Shown here one piece after another: positions 36,453-47,094 of a stretch of DNA of 64,000 nucleotides. Each line of letters starts with the position of its first letter. Within the stretch, counting starts at the first letter, position 1. Below the pieces are notes generated by a model that saw only the letters and a program-made list of their open reading frames with translations, was not told the DNA's origin and did no database searches. Where the stretch lies: positions 434,001 through 498,000 of the forward strand of contig CANLQD010000001.1 of assembly GCA_947493175.1 (NCBI GenBank). Reading direction: 5' to 3'. Source of the DNA: an uncultured Flavobacteriaceae bacterium. Lineage in GTDB: Bacteria; Bacteroidota; Bacteroidia; Flavobacteriales; Flavobacteriaceae. The translations under genes were made by a program, and so were the position numbers.

Positions 36453-38807
36453 ATGAAATTATTCACCTTGATGTTTGCCTTGTTGGTCGCCAACACCATC
36501 AACGCACAAGATCTTATAAAGGGAAGGGTCTCCGATGCCTCTGGAAATCCCATTCCTTACGCCAATATTCAAGTATTGAACTCAATCATCGGCACAGCTA
36601 CCAACAAAGACGGAAACTTCGAAATACAGCTTCCGGCTTCGGCCCGTATATTGAAAATATCGGCTATCGGTTATGCGACCCGTACCCATACCATCGGCGG
36701 GGAAACAAATCTGGCGATTGTTTTGATAGATGCTGCCGAGCAACTGAACGATGTGGTGGTCACCGCTCAAAAAAGGGAGGAAAAATTGGTCGAAATCCCT
36801 ATTTCGGTATCCTCCTTGAATGCAGAAAAAGTAACCGATACGCGCACCTGGGGTTTATCGGGGCTTACTGCCCTTGTACCCAACTACCTTTATCAAGAAG
36901 CCGGAGTCGGGTTTCAGGCAATTCAATCGATTCGAGGTATTCAGGTGTTTAGTGAAAACCCGGCGGTAGGCACCTATGTAGACGACGTGAACAGCCTCGA
37001 TATCTTGGCCAATGGTTTTGCCTTGAACGATATTGAACGTATCGAGGTATTACGAGGGCCACAAGGAACACTTTTCGGTCGCAATACCATGGGGGGAGTA
37101 ATCAATATTACTACCAAACAACCGACTGCAAAGACTTCGGGTTTTGTGGAAATTGGTGCCGGAAACCTCAACTTACAGCGCCATAGTTTTGCTATAAAGA
37201 CCCCACTTTCCAAACATTTGTTTTTTGGTGTAAACGGACTCTACCAAGACCGCGAAGGGTTTTGGGAAAATGACGCCTCCTTGGCACTTGAACCCGATCC
37301 TACCCTAGACGGAAAGACTGTTGGCGATGAGCGTAATCTGTATGGCAATTTCTATTTAAAATGGCTTCCTTCGGAACGTTTCTGGACTACGTTAAATGTG
37401 AAAATACAGCAGGATAGATCGGATGCGAGCGGTTTTTTTGTAAGCCAACCCAACGAAACGGTCGCTTTTGAAAATCCGGATAAGATTTATTTGAGCCGTA
37501 TCGGGCAGCATGAACGAACCATCGTGAATTCGTCCTTGTCGCTTAAATACATGGCCAACAAAGTAAACTTGACCGCTATCAGTACATATCAACGCATCGG
37601 CCTTTCCTTCCAGGACATCGATTTTCCCGGGTTCTATCATTCTTTCTTTGATGATGAAATCGGTGAGAAGCTACCACCACAAGAGGTATTCAGTCAGGAG
37701 TTTCGGGCACAATCTGCGAATGATGGCAAATTACAATATACTGCTGGTGCTTACGGCTTCACACAAGTAGGCTACGAACCTACGACCAATTTGGCTTTCG
37801 AAACCGGTCCCGAAAGCTATGCCGTATTTCGCAATCGAAGTGATAACCGCGGAATCGCCTTATTCGGAGAGGTACGCTACGCTTTCACCAAGGTTTTGGA
37901 ACTAACGGCAGGCCTACGTTACGATGACGAAAGAAGAGAGGCCCGGTTCAACGGTTTTGGCGATGCCGTTTTCGAGAACGGAATGGTTGTCAACAATGTA
38001 CCCGACACTACCCTTATCGGAAACTATAACGCCCTTTCCCCAAAATTGGCGCTTTCTTATCTAATAGGCAAGAATTCCTCTGTTTATGGAAGCTATAACA
38101 GAGGGTTTCGAGCTGGTGGCATCAATGCACAACGACTACCGGATAGAGTCGCACAGACCTTTAATCCCGAGTTTTCGAACAATTACGAGATAGGATACAA
38201 AATTGCCAAAAAACGTTGGAGCCTTCGAAGTAGCTTTTTTTACATCGACTGGACGGACATTCAGTTTTTTAATTTAGTGGCACCGTTCACTTTTGCCAGG
38301 GAAAATGTTGGAAGCGCTTCTTCTTTGGGACTTGAACTGGAAATCGCAGCGGTACCGCTAAAAGGCTTACAGTTAGACGCAAGTGTAGGTCTCACCGAAA
38401 CCGAATACCGGGATTTTGAGTTGATCAGGGTCGATTTTACGACGGGAGAAGAAAGCGTGACCCAAATTTCGGGGAATAGCCTTTCGAATGCCCCAGGGCA
38501 TACGCTATTTCTCGGCGCCCAATTCACCCAGCCCCTCTCCAAGGAGTTTACGCTTGTGACCAGGGGAGAGTTTCGGAACATTGGTCGTTTTTACACAGAT
38601 ATACAAAACGATTTGGAACAACCTGCCTACTCGTTGGTAAATGCCAGACTCGGGGTTACGTTCAAAAAATATAGCCTCTTTCTTTGGGGGCAAAATCTTA
38701 CCGATACCACGTACCTATCTTTTGGAGCTCCCGATACCAGCTTTAGCCGTACGACACGTAGCGCGGCACCGGCTACCTACGGACTCACACTAACTGCTAA
38801 TTTTTAA
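36453..38807 (+). CDS. TonB-dependent outer-membrane receptor
   Basis: 784 residues. A signal peptide (LFTLMFALLVANTINAQ) is followed by a carboxypeptidase-like domain (KGRVSDASGNPIPYANIQVL), then a TonB plug with IERIEVLRGPQGTLFGRNTM, a classical siderophore/metal-receptor motif. The barrel ends LTLTANF. The plug resembles FecA/iron-complex receptors more than SusC. It is 18 bp after the Met-rich barrel and 11 bp before the DJ-1 lipoprotein gene, in a clear operon. Confidence 0.92.
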   Translation: MKLFTLMFALLVANTINAQDLIKGRVSDASGNPIPYANIQVLNSIIGTATNKDGNFEIQLPASARILKISAIGYATRTHTIGGETNLAIVLIDAAEQLNDVVVTAQKREEKLVEIPISVSSLNAEKVTDTRTWGLSGLTALVPNYLYQEAGVGFQAIQSIRGIQVFSENPAVGTYVDDVNSLDILANGFALNDIERIEVLRGPQGTLFGRNTMGGVINITTKQPTAKTSGFVEIGAGNLNLQRHSFAIKTPLSKHLFFGVNGLYQDREGFWENDASLALEPDPTLDGKTVGDERNLYGNFYLKWLPSERFWTTLNVKIQQDRSDASGFFVSQPNETVAFENPDKIYLSRIGQHERTIVNSSLSLKYMANKVNLTAISTYQRIGLSFQDIDFPGFYHSFFDDEIGEKLPPQEVFSQEFRAQSANDGKLQYTAGAYGFTQVGYEPTTNLAFETGPESYAVFRNRSDNRGIALFGEVRYAFTKVLELTAGLRYDDERREARFNGFGDAVFENGMVVNNVPDTTLIGNYNALSPKLALSYLIGKNSSVYGSYNRGFRAGGINAQRLPDRVAQTFNPEFSNNYEIGYKIAKKRWSLRSSFFYIDWTDIQFFNLVAPFTFARENVGSASSLGLELEIAAVPLKGLQLDASVGLTETEYRDFELIRVDFTTGEESVTQISGNSLSNAPGHTLFLGAQFTQPLSKEFTLVTRGEFRNIGRFYTDIQNDLEQPAYSLVNARLGVTFKKYSLFLWGQNLTDTTYLSFGAPDTSFSRTTRSAAPATYGLTLTANF

Positions 38808-38818
38808 AATAGATACCT

Positions 38819-39742
38819 ATGAAACCATTATTATTACCACTATTTGGCTTTTTTCTTTTCACAGCTTGTAACCAGGTTCAGAAACCTACGGGCGATACCA
38901 CCGTAGAACCAACACAAGTGCCAAAGGTGGAACCAAAAAAGGCTAGAAATCTTAAACCCGACGGTACGGTCTATACCAAGGAAGAATTGGAGCATTTGTC
39001 GCACGATGAGCTGATGATGCTTATGCACGAACCCGTTCGCGATACCATTACGACCATTGGGATTTTATTGTATGACGGCTACTTTAGTCTCGACGCCATG
39101 GGGCCCCATTCCGTATTGAGCAGCATGTATCCTGCCAAGACGTTCTTTATTGCCAAGGAAAAGGGATTGGTCAAAAGTAACAACGGGCTCGTCACCCAAG
39201 TAGACACTACCATCTCGGAAGTACAACAACTCGATATTTTAGTCGTGCCAGGAGGTACTGCAGAAACCAATAGGGCCAGCAACGACCAAGAGTTATTGCA
39301 TTGGATCAAAACCATCGACCAGAACAGCAAATATACGACCAGTGTATGCACAGGCGCTTGGATTTTGGGAGCAGCCGGACTTTTAGAGGGAAAAAAGGCG
39401 ACGACCAATTGGTACCGCGCCAAGGAGAAGCTGCAAGGCTATGGAGCTACTTTTATCAACGAACGATATACCAACGACGGTAAATACTGGACTTCAGCGG
39501 GCGTTTCCGCGGGAATTGATATGAGCTTGGCCTTGGTAGACCATATCATGGGACGCAACTATGCCGATTTTGTGATGTTGAACTTGGAATACGACCCGCA
39601 ACCCCCTTTTGAAGGTGGATCGGTAGAAAAGACCGACCCCGTGGTGAAGTTTATGACCCAAAAGATGTATGACCTGGGTCTGGAACCCGTTATCGCCGAG
39701 TTTGAAGCGAACCAAAAACAAAAAGAAGAATCATCCCAGTAG
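38819..39742 (+). CDS. DJ-1/PfpI-family lipoprotein
   Basis: 307 residues. The lipobox FLFTACNQ makes it a lipoprotein. After a spacer, residues about 75-250 are a DJ-1/PfpI (GATase1-like) domain with TTIGILLYDGYFSLDAMGPH, VVPGGTAE and the nucleophile elbow TSVCTGAWILGAAGLL. The family includes chaperones, glyoxalases and transcriptional regulators, and an exported lipid-anchored form is unusual. It is 11 bp after the TonB receptor, so its role probably concerns the imported compound or protection of envelope proteins. Confidence 0.85.
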   Translation: MKPLLLPLFGFFLFTACNQVQKPTGDTTVEPTQVPKVEPKKARNLKPDGTVYTKEELEHLSHDELMMLMHEPVRDTITTIGILLYDGYFSLDAMGPHSVLSSMYPAKTFFIAKEKGLVKSNNGLVTQVDTTISEVQQLDILVVPGGTAETNRASNDQELLHWIKTIDQNSKYTTSVCTGAWILGAAGLLEGKKATTNWYRAKEKLQGYGATFINERYTNDGKYWTSAGVSAGIDMSLALVDHIMGRNYADFVMLNLEYDPQPPFEGGSVEKTDPVVKFMTQKMYDLGLEPVIAEFEANQKQKEESSQ

Positions 39743-39837
39743 ATAAAGCTGCCAAAACCAGTAGGGCCCGTGTGCTTCAATATGCCAAAAGCTTTTGAAA
39801 AACGGGTCTTACTGGTTATTTTTGAAAAAATAAAAGC

Positions 39838-40266
39838 ATGAAAAATCTAGTATACCTATTTGTTGGCGCTATCCTATGCACTATAACTGCCTGCAAAGAC
39901 GCAAAGAAAGGAACCGAAAAAGAAGGCCCGACCCAAATGGAGCAAGTAATGGCGACCCACGATGAGGTGATGCCCAAAATGAGCGCCATCAATAGATTAA
40001 TTACCGAGCTCGAGGCTAAAATAGATACGACCGAACAAGGATTGGCCTATGAGAAAGCAGCGAACGACCTAAAGGATGCCAATAAATCGATGATGGATTG
40101 GATGCAAGGTTTTGGGAACCGATTTGATTCCGATGAGATCATGAAGGGAAAGGAACTGAATGAAGAAAAGCAATTATGGCTCGATGAGGAAGCCAAAAAA
40201 GTAAACGAGGTCAAGAAAAAAATAAACGGCAGTATCGAACGGGCGGAAACCTTGTTGAAAGAATGA
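39838..40266 (+). CDS. Small helical lipoprotein
   Basis: 142 residues. A lipobox (CTITACKD) is followed by a charged helical body (MEQVMATHDEVMPKMSAINR). Proteins like this are annotated as 'viral A-type inclusion protein'-like in Flavobacteriia. The Met/His spacing (MATHDEVMPKM) would fit metal contact. It lies 95 bp after the DJ-1 lipoprotein and is probably the last member of the cluster. Confidence 0.65.
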   Translation: MKNLVYLFVGAILCTITACKDAKKGTEKEGPTQMEQVMATHDEVMPKMSAINRLITELEAKIDTTEQGLAYEKAANDLKDANKSMMDWMQGFGNRFDSDEIMKGKELNEEKQLWLDEEAKKVNEVKKKINGSIERAETLLKE

Positions 40267-40319
40267 GGTTAATCCCAAATCGAACACCAGCCACTCATCA
40301 TTCGGTTAGGTTTTAAAAT

Positions 40320-40358
40320 TGAACTTGACGCTTGAGCTTGAGCTTGAACTTGAACTTT
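40320..40358. repeat. Short hexamer repeat between convergent genes
   Basis: CTTGAG/CTTGAA units are repeated about five times in a row between the lipoprotein gene and the MBL gene. This is low-complexity DNA with no clear role. Confidence 0.6.
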
Positions 40359-41493
40359 AAAAGTTGGTCCACCAAGGCTCCCTATCTACTTGATCTGAAG
40401 TAAGGTAAATGGGTTGTCCTATTTCAGGAACCGTTAAGGGTAGGCCCAGTTCACTCGCTTTTTTAGCGACCCGTTCTACCGGTTCGGTCCATGGATGCAT
40501 CGCCAGTTTAAAGGAGCCCCAGTGAATGGGCATGATTCTTTTGGCTTTCACATCAACACCCGCTTGGGCTGTTTCTTCGGGCATCATATGTATTTCTTTC
40601 CACAGCTCGTTGTATTGGCCACACTCCATCATGGCAAAATCAAAGGGGCCGTATTTGTTGCCAATCTGCTTAAAATGCGGTGCATAACCGCTATCCCCGC
40701 TAAAGAAAATACGTTCGTTCTTCGACTGTATGATCCAGGAACTCCACAAGGTTTTTCCCCGATCTCCAAGACCACGGCCTGAAAAGTGTTGAGCTGGTGC
40801 ACATATAAAATCAAGGTCACCGAACAGGAATTCATCCCACCAATCCGCCTCTTTAATAAGGCCTTCATCAATACCCCATGCACGCAAATGGGCCCCGACC
40901 CCAAGCGGCACATAAAAGCGTTCTACCTTGTCTTTGAGCAATTGTACCGAACCATAGTCTAAATGGTCGTAATGATCGTGAGAAAACAGTACGGCATCAA
41001 TTTTCGGCAATTTCTCTATCGCAATCGGCAATTCCTTGCTAAAACGATTGCCTCCCAACCAAGGATGTGGTGCCGGTACTTGGCCGAACATAGGGTCGAT
41101 CAATAGATTCTTGCCGTTCATTTGCAATAAGAAAGCGGAATGACCAAACCAAATCATCCGGGTAGGCCCTTTATAATCTGTAAGTTCCGTAGAGTCTACT
41201 TTCTTGGGTGGGATATTTTCCTTGGGTGTAGTACGCGGTTGTGGGCTAAAATAACCGACAAGACCTTTGTACATTTTTCCCAAGCCCATTTCCATTTGCA
41301 CGCCCCCCTTGTTGACAAAAACGCCTTCTTTATAGTTTTGGGACAACGCATACCGTTCCTTTTCGGCTTTTGTCGGAGAACCTCCGAACTGTGGGCTCAG
41401 ATTCAAGAATAGCGCAATTGCAATAACTAGAAATAACAAAAAACCAAGAAAGTAAAGCATCATTTTTTTTAGAATTTTTTTGAGTTTGCGCAT
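40357..41493 (-). CDS. MBL-fold metal-dependent hydrolase, membrane-anchored
   Basis: 378 residues. The N-terminal membrane segment (YFLGFLLFLVIAIALFLNLS) is followed by a metallo-beta-lactamase domain: SHDHYDHLD (about 174, HxHxDH), APAQHFSGRG and FFSGDSGY. GHSAFLLQMNGKNLLIDPMF places it in the UlaG/NAPE-PLD-like branch. The substrate may be a lipid or sugar lactone, but this cannot be told. It converges on the lipoprotein gene. Confidence 0.9.
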   Translation of the reverse strand: MRKLKKILKKMMLYFLGFLLFLVIAIALFLNLSPQFGGSPTKAEKERYALSQNYKEGVFVNKGGVQMEMGLGKMYKGLVGYFSPQPRTTPKENIPPKKVDSTELTDYKGPTRMIWFGHSAFLLQMNGKNLLIDPMFGQVPAPHPWLGGNRFSKELPIAIEKLPKIDAVLFSHDHYDHLDYGSVQLLKDKVERFYVPLGVGAHLRAWGIDEGLIKEADWWDEFLFGDLDFICAPAQHFSGRGLGDRGKTLWSSWIIQSKNERIFFSGDSGYAPHFKQIGNKYGPFDFAMMECGQYNELWKEIHMMPEETAQAGVDVKAKRIMPIHWGSFKLAMHPWTEPVERVAKKASELGLPLTVPEIGQPIYLTSDQVDREPWWTNF

Positions 41494-41507
41494 TTAAATG
41501 TGCTTTG

Positions 41508-42443
41508 TTAAAAAGGCAAGTTACCCAAATCTACGTTACCGCCCGAGATGATGATTCCTACTTTCTGATTTTGAAAACGGTTGCGTTCGCGAAGCACGGC
41601 GGCAAAGGTAACGGCACTAGAGGGTTCGATGATCATTTTCATTCGTTCCCAAACCATGCGCATTGCTGCCACGATCTCCTCTTCGGTAACTCGGATGATT
41701 CCTGCTACATGCTCCTGAATAATCGGAAAGTTTTTATCGCCCAAGGTCGTTTTGAGTCCGTCCGCGATGGTATGGGTGGTCTCATTGGTTTCGATTTTTC
41801 CGGTTTGTAGGGAACGGTAGGCGTCATCCACGGCAAATGGTTCCGCTCCGTACACCTTGCAATTAGGCGCGAAAAAATGAGTCGCCAAACAGGAGCCGGC
41901 AATGAGTCCGCCACCACCGACCGGACAAAACAAAGCATCCAAATCGGGTCGCTCTTCTACTAATTCCAAAGCTGCGGTACCCTGCCCTATGATGACCTCC
42001 ATTTGGTTCGAAGGGTGTAGAAATGTAGCCCCTGTTTCGGTGGCAATGCTATCGGCCATCTGTTGTCTCGCTGCCAGAGTAGGCTCACATTCATAAATAG
42101 TACCTCCATATTCGACAACGCCTACTTTTTTTACCTCGGGCGCAGAAGTGGGCATTACAATATGCGCTGCTACTCCCAAACTTTGTGCCGCCAAGGCGAC
42201 CGCCTGGGCAAAATTCCCTGAGGAATGGGTAACGACTCCGTTCACGCGTTGTTGCTCTGTCAATTGTAAAATGGCATTGGTCGCCCCGCGCATTTTGTAG
42301 GCCCCGGCCCTTTGAAAATTTTCACATTTAAAGAATAACGCGGCCCCGACCGCTTTATTAATGAGCCGTGAACTCAAAACTGGTGTATGGTGTATGTAAG
42401 GTTTAATGCGGGCGTGGCAGTCCTGGAGGGTTTGTCGGGTCAT
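41508..42443 (-). CDS. Threonine/serine dehydratase-like PLP enzyme
   Basis: 311 residues. The PLP lysine is in GAYKMRGA (Lys50), and the substrate Asn loop SSGNFAQAVALAA and the phosphate loop PVGGGGLIAG are intact. It ends SGGNVDLGNL, as in catabolic threonine dehydratase and serine racemase. It lacks the ACT regulatory domain of IlvA, so it is the short form (TdcB/serine racemase-like). The reaction may be Thr to 2-oxobutanoate or Ser to pyruvate. It lies 14 bp downstream of the MBL start and may be co-transcribed with it. Confidence 0.92.
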   Translation of the reverse strand: MTRQTLQDCHARIKPYIHHTPVLSSRLINKAVGAALFFKCENFQRAGAYKMRGATNAILQLTEQQRVNGVVTHSSGNFAQAVALAAQSLGVAAHIVMPTSAPEVKKVGVVEYGGTIYECEPTLAARQQMADSIATETGATFLHPSNQMEVIIGQGTAALELVEERPDLDALFCPVGGGGLIAGSCLATHFFAPNCKVYGAEPFAVDDAYRSLQTGKIETNETTHTIADGLKTTLGDKNFPIIQEHVAGIIRVTEEEIVAAMRMVWERMKMIIEPSSAVTFAAVLRERNRFQNQKVGIIISGGNVDLGNLPF

Positions 42444-42514
42444 AAACGAACTATACTTTTATCTTATTTCAAAGTTAGGGATACTTCCCACCAAAAACGT
42501 ATTGGCCGTTCATT

Positions 42515-43525
42515 TCATTCTTTATAAAGATCTGTGGCCCTTCGAAGCTTTATCAAAATCCGTTTCCGCAAGCGTTCCGGCTTCAACACTTCTAATGCCT
42601 CCCCAAAACCCAATAACAAGCGTTCCAGCTCGTAGTTCAGTTTTACCAACAAGGTCACCTCGATACTACCGTCTTCGTTTTCTTTGGTGAGGCGTTGCGA
42701 GTGGTGCAAGGGTTTGGTGACTACATAAGGGGCATTGCCTTGATCGATCCACAGTTTTACCACCGAGGGGCGTTCCCGGTTTACGGTAACCCCGACCACA
42801 TCTTTATAAAAAGCATCCGCATCAAAATCGTTGTCGGCATATTCCGTTTGAAAATCGTAATCCAAGGCCAGAATGCGATCTAACGCAAAATTGAGGATTA
42901 CCCTGTTTTTATTATTCGAACCTATCAAAAACCAGCGGTTGTTGAATTCCTTTAGCAAATAAGGATGGAATTTGATCACATTCGGTTTGGTCGCTTTAAA
43001 AGATTGGTAGGTGATGTCCAAGACCACCTTTTTCTGAATGGCGCTGTAAAGCTCATCTAACCAATGGAGTCCCTTTAATTTCTCGTTTTTGTCCAGGTGA
43101 ATAATGGAGGTTTGATGGGTTTTCTCGCTATATACCCTATCTTCCAAACGCTGAATAATACCGCCTAATTCCGAAAACAGCGAAAAGTCCTTGAACTGTT
43201 TCAGCATTTCCACGGTTTCCGAAAGTACGTTCATATCGTTTTCGGTAATGGGGATGTCGGTGATGGAAAAACTAGCATCGGCATACCGATAATATTTCTT
43301 TTGGTAGACCTCAATGGGCGCATTGTATCCCAGCTTATCGCTGCGCATCATTTGAATATCCAATTGCACGGTGCGTTTGCTCACATTTACATCCCTTCCT
43401 TCGTATTCGTAAAGGGCATCGGAGCAGGCGGTGATCAAATCGTCCAATGTCCATTGGCGATAGCCATTCTGCAAGCATTTATCGATGGTCCTATAGCGGA
43501 TCAGGGCATTTTTGTTGAGGGCCAT
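42515..43525 (-). CDS. WYL-domain transcriptional regulator
   Basis: 336 residues. An N-terminal winged helix-turn-helix (ALIRYRTIDKCLQNGYRQWT, DVNVSKRTVQLDIQMM) precedes a WYL domain with FHPYLLKEFNNRWFLIGSN and a WCX-like C-terminus. WYL proteins sense ligands such as nucleic-acid fragments and control stress or defence genes. The next gene (HD protein) is 1 bp away on the same strand, which suggests an operon. Divergent partner genes are not obvious. Confidence 0.88.
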   Translation of the reverse strand: MALNKNALIRYRTIDKCLQNGYRQWTLDDLITACSDALYEYEGRDVNVSKRTVQLDIQMMRSDKLGYNAPIEVYQKKYYRYADASFSITDIPITENDMNVLSETVEMLKQFKDFSLFSELGGIIQRLEDRVYSEKTHQTSIIHLDKNEKLKGLHWLDELYSAIQKKVVLDITYQSFKATKPNVIKFHPYLLKEFNNRWFLIGSNNKNRVILNFALDRILALDYDFQTEYADNDFDADAFYKDVVGVTVNRERPSVVKLWIDQGNAPYVVTKPLHHSQRLTKENEDGSIEVTLLVKLNYELERLLLGFGEALEVLKPERLRKRILIKLRRATDLYKE

Positions 43526-43526
43526 T

Positions 43527-44144
43527 TTATAAGATTTCGAGTTCTTTCTTAATATTGTTTCGTGCCTTTATTTCGAACCGACTGCGGAAAACGTCGGTTT
43601 TATAGATGTATTCTTTTTCCAAAAAATGTGCAAGAACTTTTTTTCTACCCTTTCGATATATGAAACTTGGAACTGCCCCATATTCTTTGCGTATTTGTAG
43701 GGTATATGCATGATATCGGTCCCAAGATTGACCCAAAACACCCAAATCAAAGTCGATCATCCATTTTTCATCGCTATTGTGCTTAGGTGTATGATCTTTG
43801 GTGACCATAATAAGATCAAAAATTCGTATCATATTGTTGTCATTTACCTGGTACGATTCTAAATGTCTTTTTGCTAGTTCGGCACTTTTCAACTCGTTCT
43901 TTTTGCTCCAGATATCATAGATGATATCGTGATAGAAAATTGCAAATGCTACTTCCTGTGGATTGGCCAACTTCCCATAATAGTCATTATAGTAACTAAA
44001 CAACTCTCTTAAATGTTCCAGATTATGGTAGTATCGATGGGGTTCATTGTATTTGTCGGTCAGTTCGGTCCATAAGGTTTCAACTTTCGATTTGTCAGCC
44101 TCCCAATAAGTCCACAACAGCTCGAATCTTTGCTTTAAATGCAT
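43527..44144 (-). CDS. HD-like predicted metal-dependent phosphohydrolase
   Basis: 205 residues. HRYYHNLEHLREL (His) and FAIFYHDIIYD (His-Asp) give the HD-domain ligands. The order matches the family annotated as 'predicted metal-dependent HD superfamily phosphohydrolase'. It is directly upstream of the WYL regulator (1-bp gap) on the same strand. Substrate unknown. Confidence 0.82.
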   Translation of the reverse strand: MHLKQRFELLWTYWEADKSKVETLWTELTDKYNEPHRYYHNLEHLRELFSYYNDYYGKLANPQEVAFAIFYHDIIYDIWSKKNELKSAELAKRHLESYQVNDNNMIRIFDLIMVTKDHTPKHNSDEKWMIDFDLGVLGQSWDRYHAYTLQIRKEYGAVPSFIYRKGRKKVLAHFLEKEYIYKTDVFRSRFEIKARNNIKKELEIL

Positions 44145-44192
44145 TATACAATTTGATTTAAAGATAGTATATTTTAAAACTACGCAAAATAA

Positions 44193-45689
<1,497 letters not shown>

Positions 45690-45707
45690 AATTTCGAGCG
45701 GCAATAA

Positions 45708-45746
45708 GAAATAGCGTCAGTACTATTTTGTTACTGACGCTATCTT
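45708..45746. terminator. Bidirectional terminator
   Basis: ATAGCGTCAGTA and TACTGACGCTAT form a perfect 12-bp stem (45711-45743) with a 9-nt loop, with T-containing tracts on both strands. It lies between convergent genes (RtcB and the ARPP-1-like lipoprotein). Confidence 0.85.
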
Positions 45747-45752
45747 ATTCTA

Positions 45753-46877
45753 CTAATAGTCGACGTTCAATCGAACATTCGGTAACCTGTTTTCATTTTG
45801 CGCGATTGCTGAAGTATCGATTTTCATATAGCTTTTATGAATCCATCGCTGCTTTTCCAAATCTTCCGTGGAGAAGACGACACTCCCACTTTTATTCTCG
45901 ATGGTTTTAAAATTGGTAATATCGTTGAGTTTCTCAGCTGTTTTTTTATCATTCTGCTTTACGGCTTTCATATAGGTATATACTTCCTTTGCAGTTTTTT
46001 GGGGAGCGGTTTCCTCACCTTCCTTCCCAATGGCTTCTATAATCACGGACTCTAGTATCTTATCCCATAAGTCAATAAAAAGTTGTTGGTTATTGTATAC
46101 TTCTACCCCATGAATTTCTCCATTGATCGCATAGGCATAGCCAATCGCATTTGGTGTATCGATCAAATCCTTTAATTCGTCATAAATGGAATCCTTGCTC
46201 TTTTTTAATTCCTCGCTCTCCAAGGCCAACTGCAAGCTGCTAGTAGATTCATTCGCTGCAACATCTACTTCGTGTCCGTTTCGTTTGGATAGTTTTTCGT
46301 TCAAATAGGCCTTTTGTTCCGAAACCTTGCTCCATACCTTGCCTTGGTTCTTTTCATACTTGGCGGCCAACTTCAAATCACGGGAAGAAAGCATTTTGGT
46401 ATTGGAACTAAAAACGACCACGACCTCATCTGCCCGTTGTTCCCATCTGCCCTGTTCTACGCAAAAACTTGCCAGGGACATATCTTTGGTGTTAGGCGCG
46501 ATGATGATATCATGACTAATAGTACGATCTTGTTTTCCTCCTTTTACAATATCGCCCGAATGTATAAATACATAGTCGGTACCGGCATTATCTACTGAAA
46601 GTTCGTTTACCGAACCGGTTTCCTTTACCGTTACTTCCTTTGCATCCATAGCCTGGGCCAAGGTACGATACCTTTTCCCGATGACCTCTTCTTTCCCCGT
46701 AAGCATGAACAAACTAAGGTTCTGCTCCGTTTTCGGGTCATTGATCGTGATGCCGTCTACCATAAGAACTTCTTGAGGCATATTCATCGTGATACCTGGC
46801 TCCGAATTTTTGTTCTTACATGCCACCGTTATGGTACAGAGGCTCATAAGAAGGATGGTTTTTGTGGATTTTTTCAT
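45753..46877 (-). CDS. ARPP-1/DUF6569-like lipoprotein
   Basis: About 374 residues from MKKSTKTILLMSLCTITVAC; a longer frame starts with NLDYRV codons that belong to a dispersed DNA repeat, so the start at 46877 is preferred. The lipobox is TVACKN. The body (NLSLFMLTGKEEVIGKRYRT, DYVFIHSGDIVKGGKQDRTI, FCVEQGRWE) fits the ARPP-1/DUF6569 type. The HSGD...GGKQDR region looks like the conserved core. Function unknown. It is exported and lipid-anchored. Confidence 0.78.
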   Translation of the reverse strand: MKKSTKTILLMSLCTITVACKNKNSEPGITMNMPQEVLMVDGITINDPKTEQNLSLFMLTGKEEVIGKRYRTLAQAMDAKEVTVKETGSVNELSVDNAGTDYVFIHSGDIVKGGKQDRTISHDIIIAPNTKDMSLASFCVEQGRWEQRADEVVVVFSSNTKMLSSRDLKLAAKYEKNQGKVWSKVSEQKAYLNEKLSKRNGHEVDVAANESTSSLQLALESEELKKSKDSIYDELKDLIDTPNAIGYAYAINGEIHGVEVYNNQQLFIDLWDKILESVIIEAIGKEGEETAPQKTAKEVYTYMKAVKQNDKKTAEKLNDITNFKTIENKSGSVVFSTEDLEKQRWIHKSYMKIDTSAIAQNENRLPNVRLNVDY

Positions 46878-46881
46878 GGGC

Positions 46882-46978
46882 TTTACTCGATAATCGAGAT
46901 TCAAAATACTCCGACGCTTGCGTCGAAATCAAAATTGAATTTCCTATTAATGCCTCTTGGGCTTAGCCCCGAGGTTAT
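46882..46978 (+). repeat. Dispersed repeat, copy A
   Basis: It runs TTTACTCGATAATCGAGATT, then a variable GACG hairpin, CGTCGAAATCAAAATTGAAT, TTCCTATTAATGCCTC and GAGGTTATTTAC. The same blocks occur in opposite orientation at 53750-53882. The beginning overlaps the upstream region of the lipoprotein gene at 46877. Confidence 0.85.
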
Positions 46979-47094
46979 TTACTGTGTTCAAACCTACGAG
47001 CTGTCATATCAGAAATCAATCCACAATGAGGGAAACAGTCGTTTCGGTGAGTGAAGTCCGACTTAAAACCCATACCATCTATTTGGAGTATATG

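Noticed and set aside
36350..36952. 200-codon open frame overlapping the TonB receptor start
   Set aside because: It is a shadow of two well-supported genes (barrel and receptor) and has an atypical Arg/Ser/His-rich composition.
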